64,000 bases of DNA from an uncultured Olsenella sp. (GTDB taxonomy: Bacteria; Actinomycetota; Coriobacteriia; Coriobacteriales; Atopobiaceae), in the NCBI GenBank assembly GCA_900314535.1, contig OMVT01000010.1, forward strand, positions 1 through 64,000, given 5' to 3'. The translations under genes were made by a program, and so were the position numbers. The notes beneath the pieces were generated by a model that worked only from the letters and a program-made list of their open reading frames with translations, had not been told where the DNA came from and made no database searches. Below, one piece after another: positions 42,570-52,814 of this stretch (positions within the stretch are counted from its first letter, which is position 1; every line of letters starts with the position of its first letter).

Positions 42570-43367
42570 GTGGCACGGCGCAGAAGGCTCGATGAGGAAC
42601 TGGTAGCGCAGGGCTTCTTCCCAACAAGGGACGAGGCCCTGCGTTCTGTCATGGCAGGAGATGTCTCGACGACAGACCGCCGCATGGAATCTGCCGGCGA
42701 GCAGGTAAAGCCCGGCATCGAGCTTCATGTCAGAGGGCACATCCCGTTCGTGAGCAGGGGAGGACTCAAGCTCGAGCGGGGTCTCAAGGCCTTCGATGTG
42801 AAGCCAGAAGGCCTTGCCTGCCTCGATGTGGGCTGCTCGTCGGGAGGCTTTACGGACTGCCTTCTCTCCCACGGGGCAAGAAGCGTCCTTTCGGTCGATG
42901 TGGGCTATGCACAGTTTGACTGGTCGCTCCGGAACAATCCCAGAGTCGAGCTCCTCGAGCGCACGAATATCGTCGATGTGCCGACGCCTGAGCGCATGGG
43001 CACGATCGATCTTGCTGTCTGCGATGTGTCGTTCACCTCGGTCGTCTCCATCCTGCCTTCTGTCATGGAGCTCCTGAAAGATGACGGGGCGTTCCTGACG
43101 CTCGTGAAGCCGCAGTTCGAGGCAGCGCGCGATGAGGTGGACGAAGGCGGCATCGTGCACGATTCTGAAGTGAGGCTTGAAGCTCTCATGAAGGTGGCCG
43201 GTGCCTTTGTGGATGCAGGCCTTGCCATCAAGGGTGCCTGCGAAAGCCCGATCACGGGTGCCAAGGGCAACCACGAATACCTGCTGTATGGCAGAAGGGG
43301 AGAGGCTGGACTGGTGCCGGACCTCTCTCAGGTTGTCAGGGAGGGTGAGACCTTCATCGCTTCATAG
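42570..43367 (+). CDS. tlyA: TlyA family rRNA 2'-O-methyltransferase
   Basis: 265 residues. An N-terminal S4-type RNA-binding domain (ARRRRLDEELVAQGFFPTRD, EALRSVMAGDV) is followed by FVSRGGLKLERGLKAFDV and a Rossmann methyltransferase with CLDVGCSSGGFTDCLLSHGA (SAM motif I). CDVSFTSVVSILPSV and LTLVKPQFEAARDEV follow. TlyA methylates 16S/23S rRNA and determines capreomycin sensitivity in mycobacteria; older annotations call it hemolysin. GTG start at 42570, 9 nt after AAGGAGGG. The tlyA-nadK-recN order is conserved in Gram-positive bacteria. Confidence 0.94.
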   Translation: MARRRRLDEELVAQGFFPTRDEALRSVMAGDVSTTDRRMESAGEQVKPGIELHVRGHIPFVSRGGLKLERGLKAFDVKPEGLACLDVGCSSGGFTDCLLSHGARSVLSVDVGYAQFDWSLRNNPRVELLERTNIVDVPTPERMGTIDLAVCDVSFTSVVSILPSVMELLKDDGAFLTLVKPQFEAARDEVDEGGIVHDSEVRLEALMKVAGAFVDAGLAIKGACESPITGAKGNHEYLLYGRRGEAGLVPDLSQVVREGETFIAS

Positions 43368-43449
43368 AACATCTGTACGTCTGTGCTGCAAGATGGCGCT
43401 TGATGCTACACTGGGCGTACGGAATCGATGGAACGAAGGTGAACTGACG

Positions 43450-44304
43450 GTGAAGGTGCTTCTCGTACCGAACTATGGACGCAGCGATGCGCTTCAGGGC
43501 GCGCACAATCTTTCCGGCTGGCTCGAAGCCGAGGGGCATGAAGCCGTGCTTGCCCCCGACAAGAAGCGCCACGAGGAAGAGCGTCCCGGCCTTGCTGATG
43601 GCATGGACCTCGTGATCTCGCTTGGCGGCGACGGCACGCTCCTGCGTGCTGCCCGTATCGTCGGCTACCGGGAGATTCCGCTCATGGGATTCTCCTATGG
43701 ACATCTCGGCTTCCTTACTTGCGGCGGTCCGAAGGACATGCGCACGACCGTCGCGGCGGCGCTTGCAGGCGAGCTCCATTCTTCGCATAGGGCGACCCTT
43801 GCCATCGAGGCGGAATATGTGCTGCCGGACGGAAGCACCTATACCGAGAAGAGCTTTGCCCTGAACGATATGGCTGTGACCCGGGGCGGTCTCGGCGATG
43901 TCATCTCCTTCGATGTCGGGGTCTCGGGAAACCACATCGACAGGATCCGCGGCGACGGCTTCATCGTCTCTACGGCGACAGGCTCGACCGGCTATGCGCT
44001 GGCAGCAGGAGGCCCTATCGTGACGCCGGAGTTCACGGGCATGGTCTGCGTGCCGATCGCTCCCCATACCATCCTGGCCCGCGCCTTCCTGACGGCGCCT
44101 TCAGATGTCGTGGAGATCGACATGTCGGAGGAGCGCCCGGCAGAGCGCAGCGTCCTCGCCGATGGCCGCCTCATGGGCCATGGAGGACGGGCCATGCATA
44201 TGCGTGTCAGGCGCGGGGAGGGCGACATCATCCTCCTCGACTACAATGCGCAGAGCTTCTATTCGTCCGTTTCGCGCGTCTTCTACGGGAAAGTGGCCAA
44301 ATAG
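43450..44304 (+). CDS. nadK: NAD kinase
   Basis: 284 residues, makes NADP from NAD. Motifs: VISLGGDGTLLRAARIV (GGDG with the catalytic Asp), LMGFSYGHLGFLT, ALNDMAVTRGG (NE/D motif), GDGFIVSTATGSTGYALAAG and GGPIVTPEF. The start is the GTG at 43450 (GAAGGTGA upstream); a TGATGCTACACT motif at 43401-43412 resembles a -10 element. recN begins at the base after the stop codon. Confidence 0.95.
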   Translation: MKVLLVPNYGRSDALQGAHNLSGWLEAEGHEAVLAPDKKRHEEERPGLADGMDLVISLGGDGTLLRAARIVGYREIPLMGFSYGHLGFLTCGGPKDMRTTVAAALAGELHSSHRATLAIEAEYVLPDGSTYTEKSFALNDMAVTRGGLGDVISFDVGVSGNHIDRIRGDGFIVSTATGSTGYALAAGGPIVTPEFTGMVCVPIAPHTILARAFLTAPSDVVEIDMSEERPAERSVLADGRLMGHGGRAMHMRVRRGEGDIILLDYNAQSFYSSVSRVFYGKVAK

Positions 44305-45942
44305 ATGATTGACGAGATTCAGGTCAGAAATGTTGCCCTCATCAAGGAAGCGGAGATAGAGCCAGCAGAAGGCCTCACCGTGCTTACCGGCGAGACTGGC
44401 TCGGGCAAGTCTGCCCTGCTCTCGTCCCTGAAGCTTCTCGTCGGCGACAGGGCAGATGCCTCTTCGGTCAGGGAAGGCGCAGATGGCCTCGAAGTGCAGG
44501 GCCGCTTCTTCACGGATGACGGGGAAGAGGATGGCCATATCGTGCGGAGGCGCCTCACCGCTGATGGACGCGGCAAGGTCGATATCGACGGGCATATGGC
44601 ATCAGTGAAGGAGCTCGCACAGACGCTCGGCCGCACGGTCGATCTCTGTGGCCAGCATGAGCACCAGAAGCTTCTCGATGTCACGACGCATGTGCAGCTT
44701 CTCGATGCCTTTGCCGGAGAGCCTGCAGCTGAGGCACGTGAAGCCTACCAGGAAGCGCTCAGGAAATCTGACGCAGCCCATCGGGAGCTCAGACGTGTCG
44801 AGGAGGCGAGCCGTGCCTCCGAGGAGAAGCTCGACGAGGCGGCATTCGTGCTCTCGCGCATCGACGAGGTCGGACCTTCCGAGGAAGACTATGCAGAGCT
44901 CGAAGAGGCGCTGCCGAAGGCAGAGCATGCCGAGGCGCTCATGCGTGCTGCCGAAGGGGCACATGAGGCGGTAGCAGGAGACGATGGCGTCTCCGATGTG
45001 CTTTCTGCGGCAGTCGCCGAGCTGAGGGAGGCAGCGCGCTTCGACGAGAAGCTCGGAAAGCTGGCTGATGCCCTCGAGAGCGCCCTCATCGAGGCTGAGG
45101 ATGCTGCATCGGAGCTCAGGGACTATGCCGACTCGGTCGAGCTCGACCCCGAAGAGCTCGAGCATCTGCAGGAGCGCGAGGCTGCCTATCAGAGGCTCAT
45201 CCGTGCCTATGGTCCGGACCTTGCCCATGTGCTGGCACGGAGGGCGGAGGCAGAAGAGACCGTCTCTGCGGCGCAGGATGGGGGAGAGCGCGTACGCAAG
45301 GCGAAGAAGGCGCTCTCCGTTGCCGAGGCTGAGCTTGCAGAAGCTGCAAGGCAGCTCTCTTCCGTACGTGCGAAGGCAGCGCCTGAGCTTGCAGCTGCAA
45401 TAACCAAGGAGATGGGGCAGCTCGAGATGGGCACAGCCTCGCTCGAGGTCTCGCTCGAGCCGCTTCCACGCTCGCAATGGACGCTCGAGGGCCCTGACCA
45501 TGCAGAGCTCATGTATCGTCCCGGTGCCGGGCTCTCATCGCGCCCCCTTCGCCGCATCGCCTCGGGCGGCGAGGTGAGCCGTGTCATGCTGGCGGCAAAG
45601 GTCGTGCTCGGGGATGCCGACGAGACGGATACGCTCGTCTTCGACGAGGTCGATGCCGGTGTCGGCGGCGCCACGGCGAATGCTTTGGCCGAGGTGCTCA
45701 AGAAGCTCTCGCGCACGCATCAGGTCATCGTCGTCACGCATCTGGCGCAGGTTGCCGTCATGGCAGACAAGCACTACGTCGTCACGAAGACGGAAGGAAG
45801 CGTGCCCGAGACGAAGCTCTCTGAGGTCGAGGGAGATGCGCGCGTGCATGAGATCGCACGCATGCTTTCGGGCGACGAGTCGGAAGCTTCGCTCAGCCAC
45901 GCCCGCGAGATGCTCGAGCGCGTGCATGCCTCGTGGAATTGA
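44305..45942 (+). CDS. recN: DNA repair protein RecN
   Basis: 545-residue SMC-like ATPase in double-strand-break repair. The N-terminal head IDEIQVRNVALIKEAEIEP contains Walker A LTGETGSGKSALL, and VDLCGQHEHQKLLD is the RecN-specific block. A central Glu/Ala-rich coiled coil spans about residues 140-365. The C-terminal head has the signature IASGGEVSRVMLA, Walker B TLVFDEVDAGVGG, and VIVVTHLAQVA. Cotranscribed with nadK. Confidence 0.96.
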   Translation: MIDEIQVRNVALIKEAEIEPAEGLTVLTGETGSGKSALLSSLKLLVGDRADASSVREGADGLEVQGRFFTDDGEEDGHIVRRRLTADGRGKVDIDGHMASVKELAQTLGRTVDLCGQHEHQKLLDVTTHVQLLDAFAGEPAAEAREAYQEALRKSDAAHRELRRVEEASRASEEKLDEAAFVLSRIDEVGPSEEDYAELEEALPKAEHAEALMRAAEGAHEAVAGDDGVSDVLSAAVAELREAARFDEKLGKLADALESALIEAEDAASELRDYADSVELDPEELEHLQEREAAYQRLIRAYGPDLAHVLARRAEAEETVSAAQDGGERVRKAKKALSVAEAELAEAARQLSSVRAKAAPELAAAITKEMGQLEMGTASLEVSLEPLPRSQWTLEGPDHAELMYRPGAGLSSRPLRRIASGGEVSRVMLAAKVVLGDADETDTLVFDEVDAGVGGATANALAEVLKKLSRTHQVIVVTHLAQVAVMADKHYVVTKTEGSVPETKLSEVEGDARVHEIARMLSGDESEASLSHAREMLERVHASWN

Positions 45943-47694
<1,752 letters not shown>

Positions 47695-47701
47695 GGCGCA
47701 C

Positions 47702-48628
47702 TTGGATCTTGCATCTGCACGGAAGGAATTCATGGGCTACCTCGCTTTCGAACGAGGTAGCTCTTCTCATACCGTGGAAGCCTATGGAAGGGACCTCGAG
47801 CGCTATGTGAAGGCGCTCGAAGAGAAGGGCGTGACCGAGCCCGACGACGTGACCCGCCCTCTCATAGAGGAGCATCTCGAGCACCTTGCCGAGGAGGGCT
47901 ATGCTCCGTCTTCAGTCGAGCGGGCGCTTTCTGCCATCAAGAGCTTCCACCGCTTCATGCTCCAGGAAGAGATGTCTTCTGTCTCTCCTGCAGCGGCACT
48001 GCCGCTTCCGAAGAAGGCAGAGCGCTTGCCCGATGTCCTGAGCGTCAGGCAGGCGCTCGCGCTTCTCGACCAGCCCTTCCCGAAGACGGCGGCAGGACAG
48101 CGCGATCGTGCCATCATAGAAGTGCTCTATGGGTGCGGCCTTCGCGTCTCAGAGCTCACGGGCCTTGATGTTGGGGCGGTATCGCTCGAGGACGAGGTCG
48201 TGCGTGTCATCGGCAAGGGAAGCAAGGAGCGGCTCGTCCCGCTCATGGGAAGCGCCCACAAGGCGCTTGCGGAATACCTCTCCGACTGGAGGGGAGAGCT
48301 CGTCTCTTCGAGAAGCGGCGCTGCGGTCTTCCTGAATGTCCGCGGCGGCAGGATCTCGCGGCAGTCCGTCTTTGCAATCGTCGAGCGGGCAGGACGCGTC
48401 GTCGGCATAGACGGCCTCCATCCGCATACCCTCCGCCACAGCTTCGCGACGCACATGCTCCAGGGAGGGGCAGACATCCGCATCGTGCAGGAGCTTCTGG
48501 GCCACTCGTCGATCCAGACGACGCAGCTCTATACCCATCTCGACAGGAGCCATCTTCGGATGGCATACCTCTCGGCGCATCCCCGGGCGCGCAGGGAGCG
48601 GGAGCAGCCACACAATTCCGACAAATGA
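47702..48628 (+). CDS. xerD: Tyrosine recombinase XerD
   Basis: About 308 residues; resolves chromosome dimers at dif. The core-binding domain (FMGYLAFERGSSSHTVEAYG) is followed by the catalytic domain with all six residues: Arg in GCGLRVSELTGLD, Lys in GKGSKERLVPL, HPHTLRHSFATHM (His, Arg), LGHSSIQTTQLYTH (His, Tyr). The start is uncertain. The TTG at 47702 gives MDLASARKEFMGYL, matching XerD N-termini well, whereas the ATG at 47732 has a better RBS (GGAAGGA) but cuts the first helix. No transposon context, so a housekeeping Xer protein. Confidence 0.9.
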   Translation: MDLASARKEFMGYLAFERGSSSHTVEAYGRDLERYVKALEEKGVTEPDDVTRPLIEEHLEHLAEEGYAPSSVERALSAIKSFHRFMLQEEMSSVSPAAALPLPKKAERLPDVLSVRQALALLDQPFPKTAAGQRDRAIIEVLYGCGLRVSELTGLDVGAVSLEDEVVRVIGKGSKERLVPLMGSAHKALAEYLSDWRGELVSSRSGAAVFLNVRGGRISRQSVFAIVERAGRVVGIDGLHPHTLRHSFATHMLQGGADIRIVQELLGHSSIQTTQLYTHLDRSHLRMAYLSAHPRARREREQPHNSDK

Positions 48629-48710
48629 CCGCCGAGCCGGGCGGTGCCATACCACGCCTTCGAGCTTCGGGTTTGTGGGGACAAAAGAAAGAGACCGCTA
48701 GATGTTGTGG

Positions 48711-48742
48711 GGGTGCAGGCACGTGTGCCTGCACCCTTTTTT
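48711..48742 (+). terminator. Rho-independent terminator after xerD
   Basis: A perfect 12-bp stem (48711-48722 / 48725-48736) followed by six T. With a 2-nt centre, some of the inner pairs must open to form the loop. It separates the xerD operon from the mraZ promoter. Confidence 0.93.
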
Positions 48743-48762
48743 ATCTGCGGAAATGCAGTTTG

Positions 48763-48815
48763 GTGGGAGAAAGTGGGACAAAGGGTTGGAAAAGGGGGCG
48801 TCGAGACGTTATAGT
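48763..48815 (+). promoter_or_regulatory. dcw promoter with phased MraZ boxes
   Basis: GTGGGA occurs at 48763 and 48773, and a third, weaker copy (GGGTTG) at 48783. They are exactly 10 bp apart, the TGGGN-repeat layout of known MraZ operators. The -35 TTGGAA (48786-48791) overlaps the third box; an 18-bp spacer leads to TATAGT (48810-48815). MraZ bound to the boxes would block RNA polymerase. It drives mraZ, which starts at 48865 after GGGAGG. Confidence 0.7.
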
Positions 48816-48864
48816 TGGATACACGCTTTGAGAGGGGACAGGCCGAGTCGTCGGGAGGTGGCAG

Positions 48865-49293
48865 ATGTACCTGACGGGCGAGAAACAGCTCAAGCTCGAT
48901 GCCAAGCTGCGCCTTACCCTGCCGGCCGACTTCCGCCGCCAGTTCGGCGACCGCGTCTGCCTCGTTCCTCTCAAGGACGCAATCTGGGGCTTCACTCCAG
49001 AAGGCCACGAGGCATGGACCGCCTCCTATTTCCCGGATGGCTTCAATCCGAGGGACAGGGAGCAGGACAAGCTTCAGCGAACGCTCATGAGGAGGACCGT
49101 GACGGTGGACATCGATGCCGCCGGCCGTGTCGCGCTCAGCAAGGTTCCCGAAGAGAAGCTTGCGAAGCTCGGCATCTCCCGTGACGTCATGGTCATCGGC
49201 AACCGCGACCACTTCGAGGTCTGGGATTACCAGCACTTCGAGGAGCTCAACGCCGAGGACGATGACGACCTGGACGACCTCATGTTCGACTAG
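48865..49293 (+). CDS. mraZ: Transcriptional regulator MraZ
   Basis: 142 residues, two tandem SpoVT/AbrB-like MraZ modules. MYLTGEKQLKLDAKLRLTLP is followed by ADFRRQFGDRVCLVP (first DxxGR/LP-type module) and VDIDAAGRVALSKVPEEKLA (second), then VMVIGNRDHFEVWD. MraZ forms a dodecameric ring that binds TGGGN repeats and represses the dcw operon; matching repeats lie in the promoter just upstream, so autoregulation is expected. The acidic C-terminus has many Asp. Confidence 0.95.
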   Translation: MYLTGEKQLKLDAKLRLTLPADFRRQFGDRVCLVPLKDAIWGFTPEGHEAWTASYFPDGFNPRDREQDKLQRTLMRRTVTVDIDAAGRVALSKVPEEKLAKLGISRDVMVIGNRDHFEVWDYQHFEELNAEDDDDLDDLMFD

Positions 49294-49313
49294 CCGGAAA
49301 GGAGCAGCTCCCG

Positions 49314-50291
49314 TTGAAAGTCGAATATCGGCATAATCCCGTCATGCTCTCCGAGGTGCTGGAGGCCCTGGACCCCCAGCCTGGAGAGGTTGTCTGCGAC
49401 TGCACGCTCGGAGGAGCGGGGCACTCGGTCGCTCTGGCCGAGCGCATTGCTCCTGCTGGCCTCTCGATCGGAATCGACCAGGACGATATGGCTCTTGCCG
49501 CCGCAGCGGAACGCTTCGGCCGCGAGGTGCCCAGCGCCCGCCATCGGTTCCTCAAGGGCAACTTCGGCGACCTCGACCAGCTTCTGGTCGAAGCCGAGGT
49601 GCCTGGCGTAGACTGCTTCCTCTTCGACCTCGGGGTCTCGTCGCCTCAGCTCGACATACCCGACAGGGGCTTCTCGTACCACGAGGACGCTCCTCTGGAT
49701 ATGCGGATGGATCCGAGGAACAACACTCTAACCGCACAAGAGGTCGTGAACACCTACAACGAAGCAGACCTCACCCGGATTCTCCGCAGCTATGGAGACG
49801 AGAAGCATGCAGCATCCATCGCGCGCCACATCGTGCGCGCCCGCGAGAAGGCGCCCATCGAGACGACGCTCGAGCTCGTGGAGATCGTGAAGGCAGCCAT
49901 TCCTGCCCGCGACCGCCGCCATGGGGGACACCCGGCACGCAAGACCTTCCAGGCCCTGCGCATCGAGGTGAACCACGAGCTGGATGTGCTGGAGAGGGGA
50001 CTGCGCGCTGCCATCCGCTGGGCCAATACGGGCGGCAGGATCTGCGTGATCTCGTACCACTCGCTCGAGGACCGGCTTACGAAGCATGTGCTCTCCGAGC
50101 TCTCCCAGGGGTGCATCTGTCCGCCGGACCTTCCGGTCTGCGTGTGCGGACATGTGCCGATAATCGAGGTCAAGACCAGAAAGCCCCTGGCCGCGACCGA
50201 AGAGGAAGTGCGCTCGAACCCACGGGCGCGCAGCGCTCTGATGCGCGTGGCAGTCAAGCTCGATGTCACACAGGCTCAGGCGCAGACCTGA
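49314..50291 (+). CDS. rsmH: 16S rRNA (cytosine1402-N4)-methyltransferase RsmH
   Basis: 325 residues, formerly MraW. It opens EYRHNPVMLSEVLEAL, with SAM site VVCDCTLGGAGHSVALAERI. The LFDLGVSSPQLDIPDRGFSY block, RMDPRNNTLTAQEVVNTYNE and FQALRIEVNHELDVLERGL are diagnostic. TTG start at 49314, 9 nt after AAAGGAG. Second gene of the dcw operon. Confidence 0.96.
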   Translation: MKVEYRHNPVMLSEVLEALDPQPGEVVCDCTLGGAGHSVALAERIAPAGLSIGIDQDDMALAAAAERFGREVPSARHRFLKGNFGDLDQLLVEAEVPGVDCFLFDLGVSSPQLDIPDRGFSYHEDAPLDMRMDPRNNTLTAQEVVNTYNEADLTRILRSYGDEKHAASIARHIVRAREKAPIETTLELVEIVKAAIPARDRRHGGHPARKTFQALRIEVNHELDVLERGLRAAIRWANTGGRICVISYHSLEDRLTKHVLSELSQGCICPPDLPVCVCGHVPIIEVKTRKPLAATEEEVRSNPRARSALMRVAVKLDVTQAQAQT

Positions 50292-50412
50292 TGCTCACGG
50301 CCCCTCCGGACCGTCTGCATAGCACCCAATGCACCAAGGATGCAGCACCACCGCACCATAAACGAACCACAACGCACTACCAATGCAGACAACAGATGAG
50401 GGGTATTTCGGT

Positions 50413-50916
50413 ATGAGGTATGAGTCCTCTGAGGCAGTCCGCCTCGACGGATATGATATGCGCTCGAACATGCGCGAGGCCTCGGCCAGCCCCTCTTTCG
50501 ATGTATACGAAGGCGGCGGGCTCGATGCCCGCGTCCGCCAGGGCGTCACGCACCAGTTCCTCGTGAAGCTGGTCCGCGTCGCGCTTGTCGCGGCAGCCAT
50601 CTGCGCGCTCGGCTTTGCCCGTGTTGCGATCTCGACGGCGACCGTCTCAGCCCTCCAGGCAAACGAGTCCCTCGAGAGCCAGATCGGCGATGCCACGGCC
50701 CTCTACAACGACCTCAAGGCGTCGAAGTCGGCGCTGTCGAGCGTGTCGCGCATCGAGCGCATCGCGACGCAGAACTACGGTATGGTCCTCGAGGACCCCG
50801 AAGTCATCTCTTCGACGGCATCCTCCTCTGATAGCGCCGCTGCCTCTTCGACCGATGGCACGGCATCCCTTTCTCAGACTGACGCAGAGACTGCGGATTC
50901 TTCGAATGTGGAGTAG
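50413..50916 (+). CDS. ftsL: FtsL-like bitopic division protein
   Basis: 167 residues: a cytoplasmic N-terminus of about 50, one transmembrane helix (residues ~51-75, VRVALVAAAICALGFARVAI), an extracellular coiled coil (SALQANESLESQIGDATALY), the RIERIATQNYGMV block typical of FtsL/DivIC proteins, and a Ser/Thr/Ala-rich tail. It recruits and activates FtsWI. Identity rests on topology and position between rsmH and ftsI, since FtsL sequences diverge widely. ATG at 50413 with GAGGGG 9 nt upstream; the ATG at 50383 lacks an RBS. The preceding 120 nt are C/A-rich and free of genes. Confidence 0.85.
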   Translation: MRYESSEAVRLDGYDMRSNMREASASPSFDVYEGGGLDARVRQGVTHQFLVKLVRVALVAAAICALGFARVAISTATVSALQANESLESQIGDATALYNDLKASKSALSSVSRIERIATQNYGMVLEDPEVISSTASSSDSAAASSTDGTASLSQTDAETADSSNVE

Positions 50917-50948
50917 GGGCGCGCTCCTTCTGGCGTAAGCTCATCCAC

Positions 50949-52796
50949 ATGGACAGACAAGACAGACACAGCAGAGCGAACGGCCCCGAGAGGGGCCGCT
51001 CGTCGTACGACGAAATGGTCCAGAACCGCAAGGCGCGTGCCCGCAGGCGCGAGGAGCGCGCACAGCGCGGGGACAGGCAGTCCCGGCGGCATGGACACAC
51101 AGACGGCGGCGGCATCCTCTCCCATGTGAAGGGCATGGATGGTCGCCTTGTCGCGGTCTTCTGCATCCTTGCTGCGCTTGCACTCGTCGTGTGCGGACGC
51201 CTCTTCTATCTCCAGATCCTCCAGGGCCCTGAGCTCACGCAGATGGCAGCAGACAGCCGCACGAACGAGATCACGCTTACGGCAAAGCGTGGCACGATCT
51301 ACGACCGGAACGGCAATGTCCTTGCCATGAGCGTCGACGTGAAGACCATCTATTCGAATCCCTCCGAGATCACGGACAAGGACCAGGCTGCCCAGATCAT
51401 GGCAGACACGCTCGGCGGATCGAAGGATGACTACCTCGACATCATCGACCAGGACACGACCTTTGCCTATATCAAGAAGAAGGTCGACACGACGACCGCC
51501 TCGACGCTCGACGACAAGCTCGACGAAGCCAATATCGCAGGCGTCTATCTCCTCGATGACACGAAGCGCATCTACCCTTATGGCTCTGTCGCGGGACAGG
51601 TCCTCGGCATGGTCGGCTCGGATGGCCAGGGCCTCACAGGCCTCGAGCTCTACTACAACGATGTGCTCTCCGGCCAGGATGGCTCCATGATCATGGAGAC
51701 AGGCGCTGATGGCACGCCTATTGCAGGCGGTGTCGCTGAAGTCACGAAGGCGACCGCAGGCTCCGATATCGTGATCTCGATCGATGTGAACATCCAGGCA
51801 AAGCTCGAAGAGGTCCTGACCGAAGGAACGAAGAAGTACAAGGCAGACTCGTCGTCCGCCATGGTGACAGACCCGAATACGGGAGAGATTCTGGCAACCG
51901 CATCGACCCCTCTGGCCGACCTCTCGGATACCTCCGAGCTCACGAACGAGGCGCTGAACCTGCGCATGGTATCGGATCTCTATGAGCCGGGCTCCATCTT
52001 CAAGATACTGACGATGACATCCGGGCTGGCGCACGGGACGTTCAGCACCGATACGATCTTCAACGTGCCGGTCCAGATCCAGGTCGGCGACGACTATGTC
52101 ACGGATGCCATCACGCGCTACTCGGCCGAAGACATGACGGTCTCGCACATCCTCGAGGAATCCTCGAATGTCGGTGCCATCCTTATGGCCCGTGCTGTCG
52201 GCGCAGAAGGCTTCTCCTCCACGGTGTCGAGTCTGGGCATTGGCCATAGGACCGGCATCGACTATCCCGGCGAGGCGACGGGCATGGTCACGGACTACGA
52301 CAACTACACGTCGACGACGATGTCGGACATGGCATTCGGCCAGGGCCTGGCCATTCCTCAGGTGCAGATGGTCCAGGCTGTCGGTGCCATCGCGAACGGC
52401 GGATCGCTCATGACGCCACACTTCCTGACAGAGAAGGCCGGCGAGACCATGCAGTGGGACTCGAAGGGAACGGTCTGCACGCAGGATGTGACCGACCAGA
52501 TATCGGACGTACTCGAGTCTGTCATCGAGAACGGTACGGCAAAGCATGCAGCCGTGGAAGGCTACAAGGTCGCCGCAAAGACTGGCACGGCACAGATGAC
52601 GGAAGACGAGGAAGGCTACGCCGAAGGCAAGTACATAAGCTCCCTTATCGGCTATGCGAATGCCGACAATCCTCAGGTGCTTGTCTATGTCGGTTTGAAC
52701 GGCACGCCTTATCTTGCAGAAAGCTCATCAGCCTACATGTTCTCGAGTATCATGAGTGAGGCGCTTAAAGATATGGGAATCAAGCCCGTGTCCTAG
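50949..52796 (+). CDS. ftsI: Septal transpeptidase FtsI (PBP, class B)
   Basis: 615 residues. A basic cytoplasmic N-terminus of ~65, a transmembrane helix (VAVFCILAALALVVCGRLFY), then the pedestal domain (LTAKRGTIYDRNGNVLA). The transpeptidase has all three active-site motifs: YEPGSIFK (SxxK serine), EESSNVGA (SxN) and AAKTGTAQ (KTG). It cross-links septal peptidoglycan with FtsW. The ATG at 50949 has only a weak RBS. Beta-lactam target. murE, which often follows ftsI, is absent; murF comes next. Confidence 0.95.
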   Translation: MDRQDRHSRANGPERGRSSYDEMVQNRKARARRREERAQRGDRQSRRHGHTDGGGILSHVKGMDGRLVAVFCILAALALVVCGRLFYLQILQGPELTQMAADSRTNEITLTAKRGTIYDRNGNVLAMSVDVKTIYSNPSEITDKDQAAQIMADTLGGSKDDYLDIIDQDTTFAYIKKKVDTTTASTLDDKLDEANIAGVYLLDDTKRIYPYGSVAGQVLGMVGSDGQGLTGLELYYNDVLSGQDGSMIMETGADGTPIAGGVAEVTKATAGSDIVISIDVNIQAKLEEVLTEGTKKYKADSSSAMVTDPNTGEILATASTPLADLSDTSELTNEALNLRMVSDLYEPGSIFKILTMTSGLAHGTFSTDTIFNVPVQIQVGDDYVTDAITRYSAEDMTVSHILEESSNVGAILMARAVGAEGFSSTVSSLGIGHRTGIDYPGEATGMVTDYDNYTSTTMSDMAFGQGLAIPQVQMVQAVGAIANGGSLMTPHFLTEKAGETMQWDSKGTVCTQDVTDQISDVLESVIENGTAKHAAVEGYKVAAKTGTAQMTEDEEGYAEGKYISSLIGYANADNPQVLVYVGLNGTPYLAESSSAYMFSSIMSEALKDMGIKPVS

Positions 52797-52814
52797 AGGA
52801 GATACTGAAACAGC

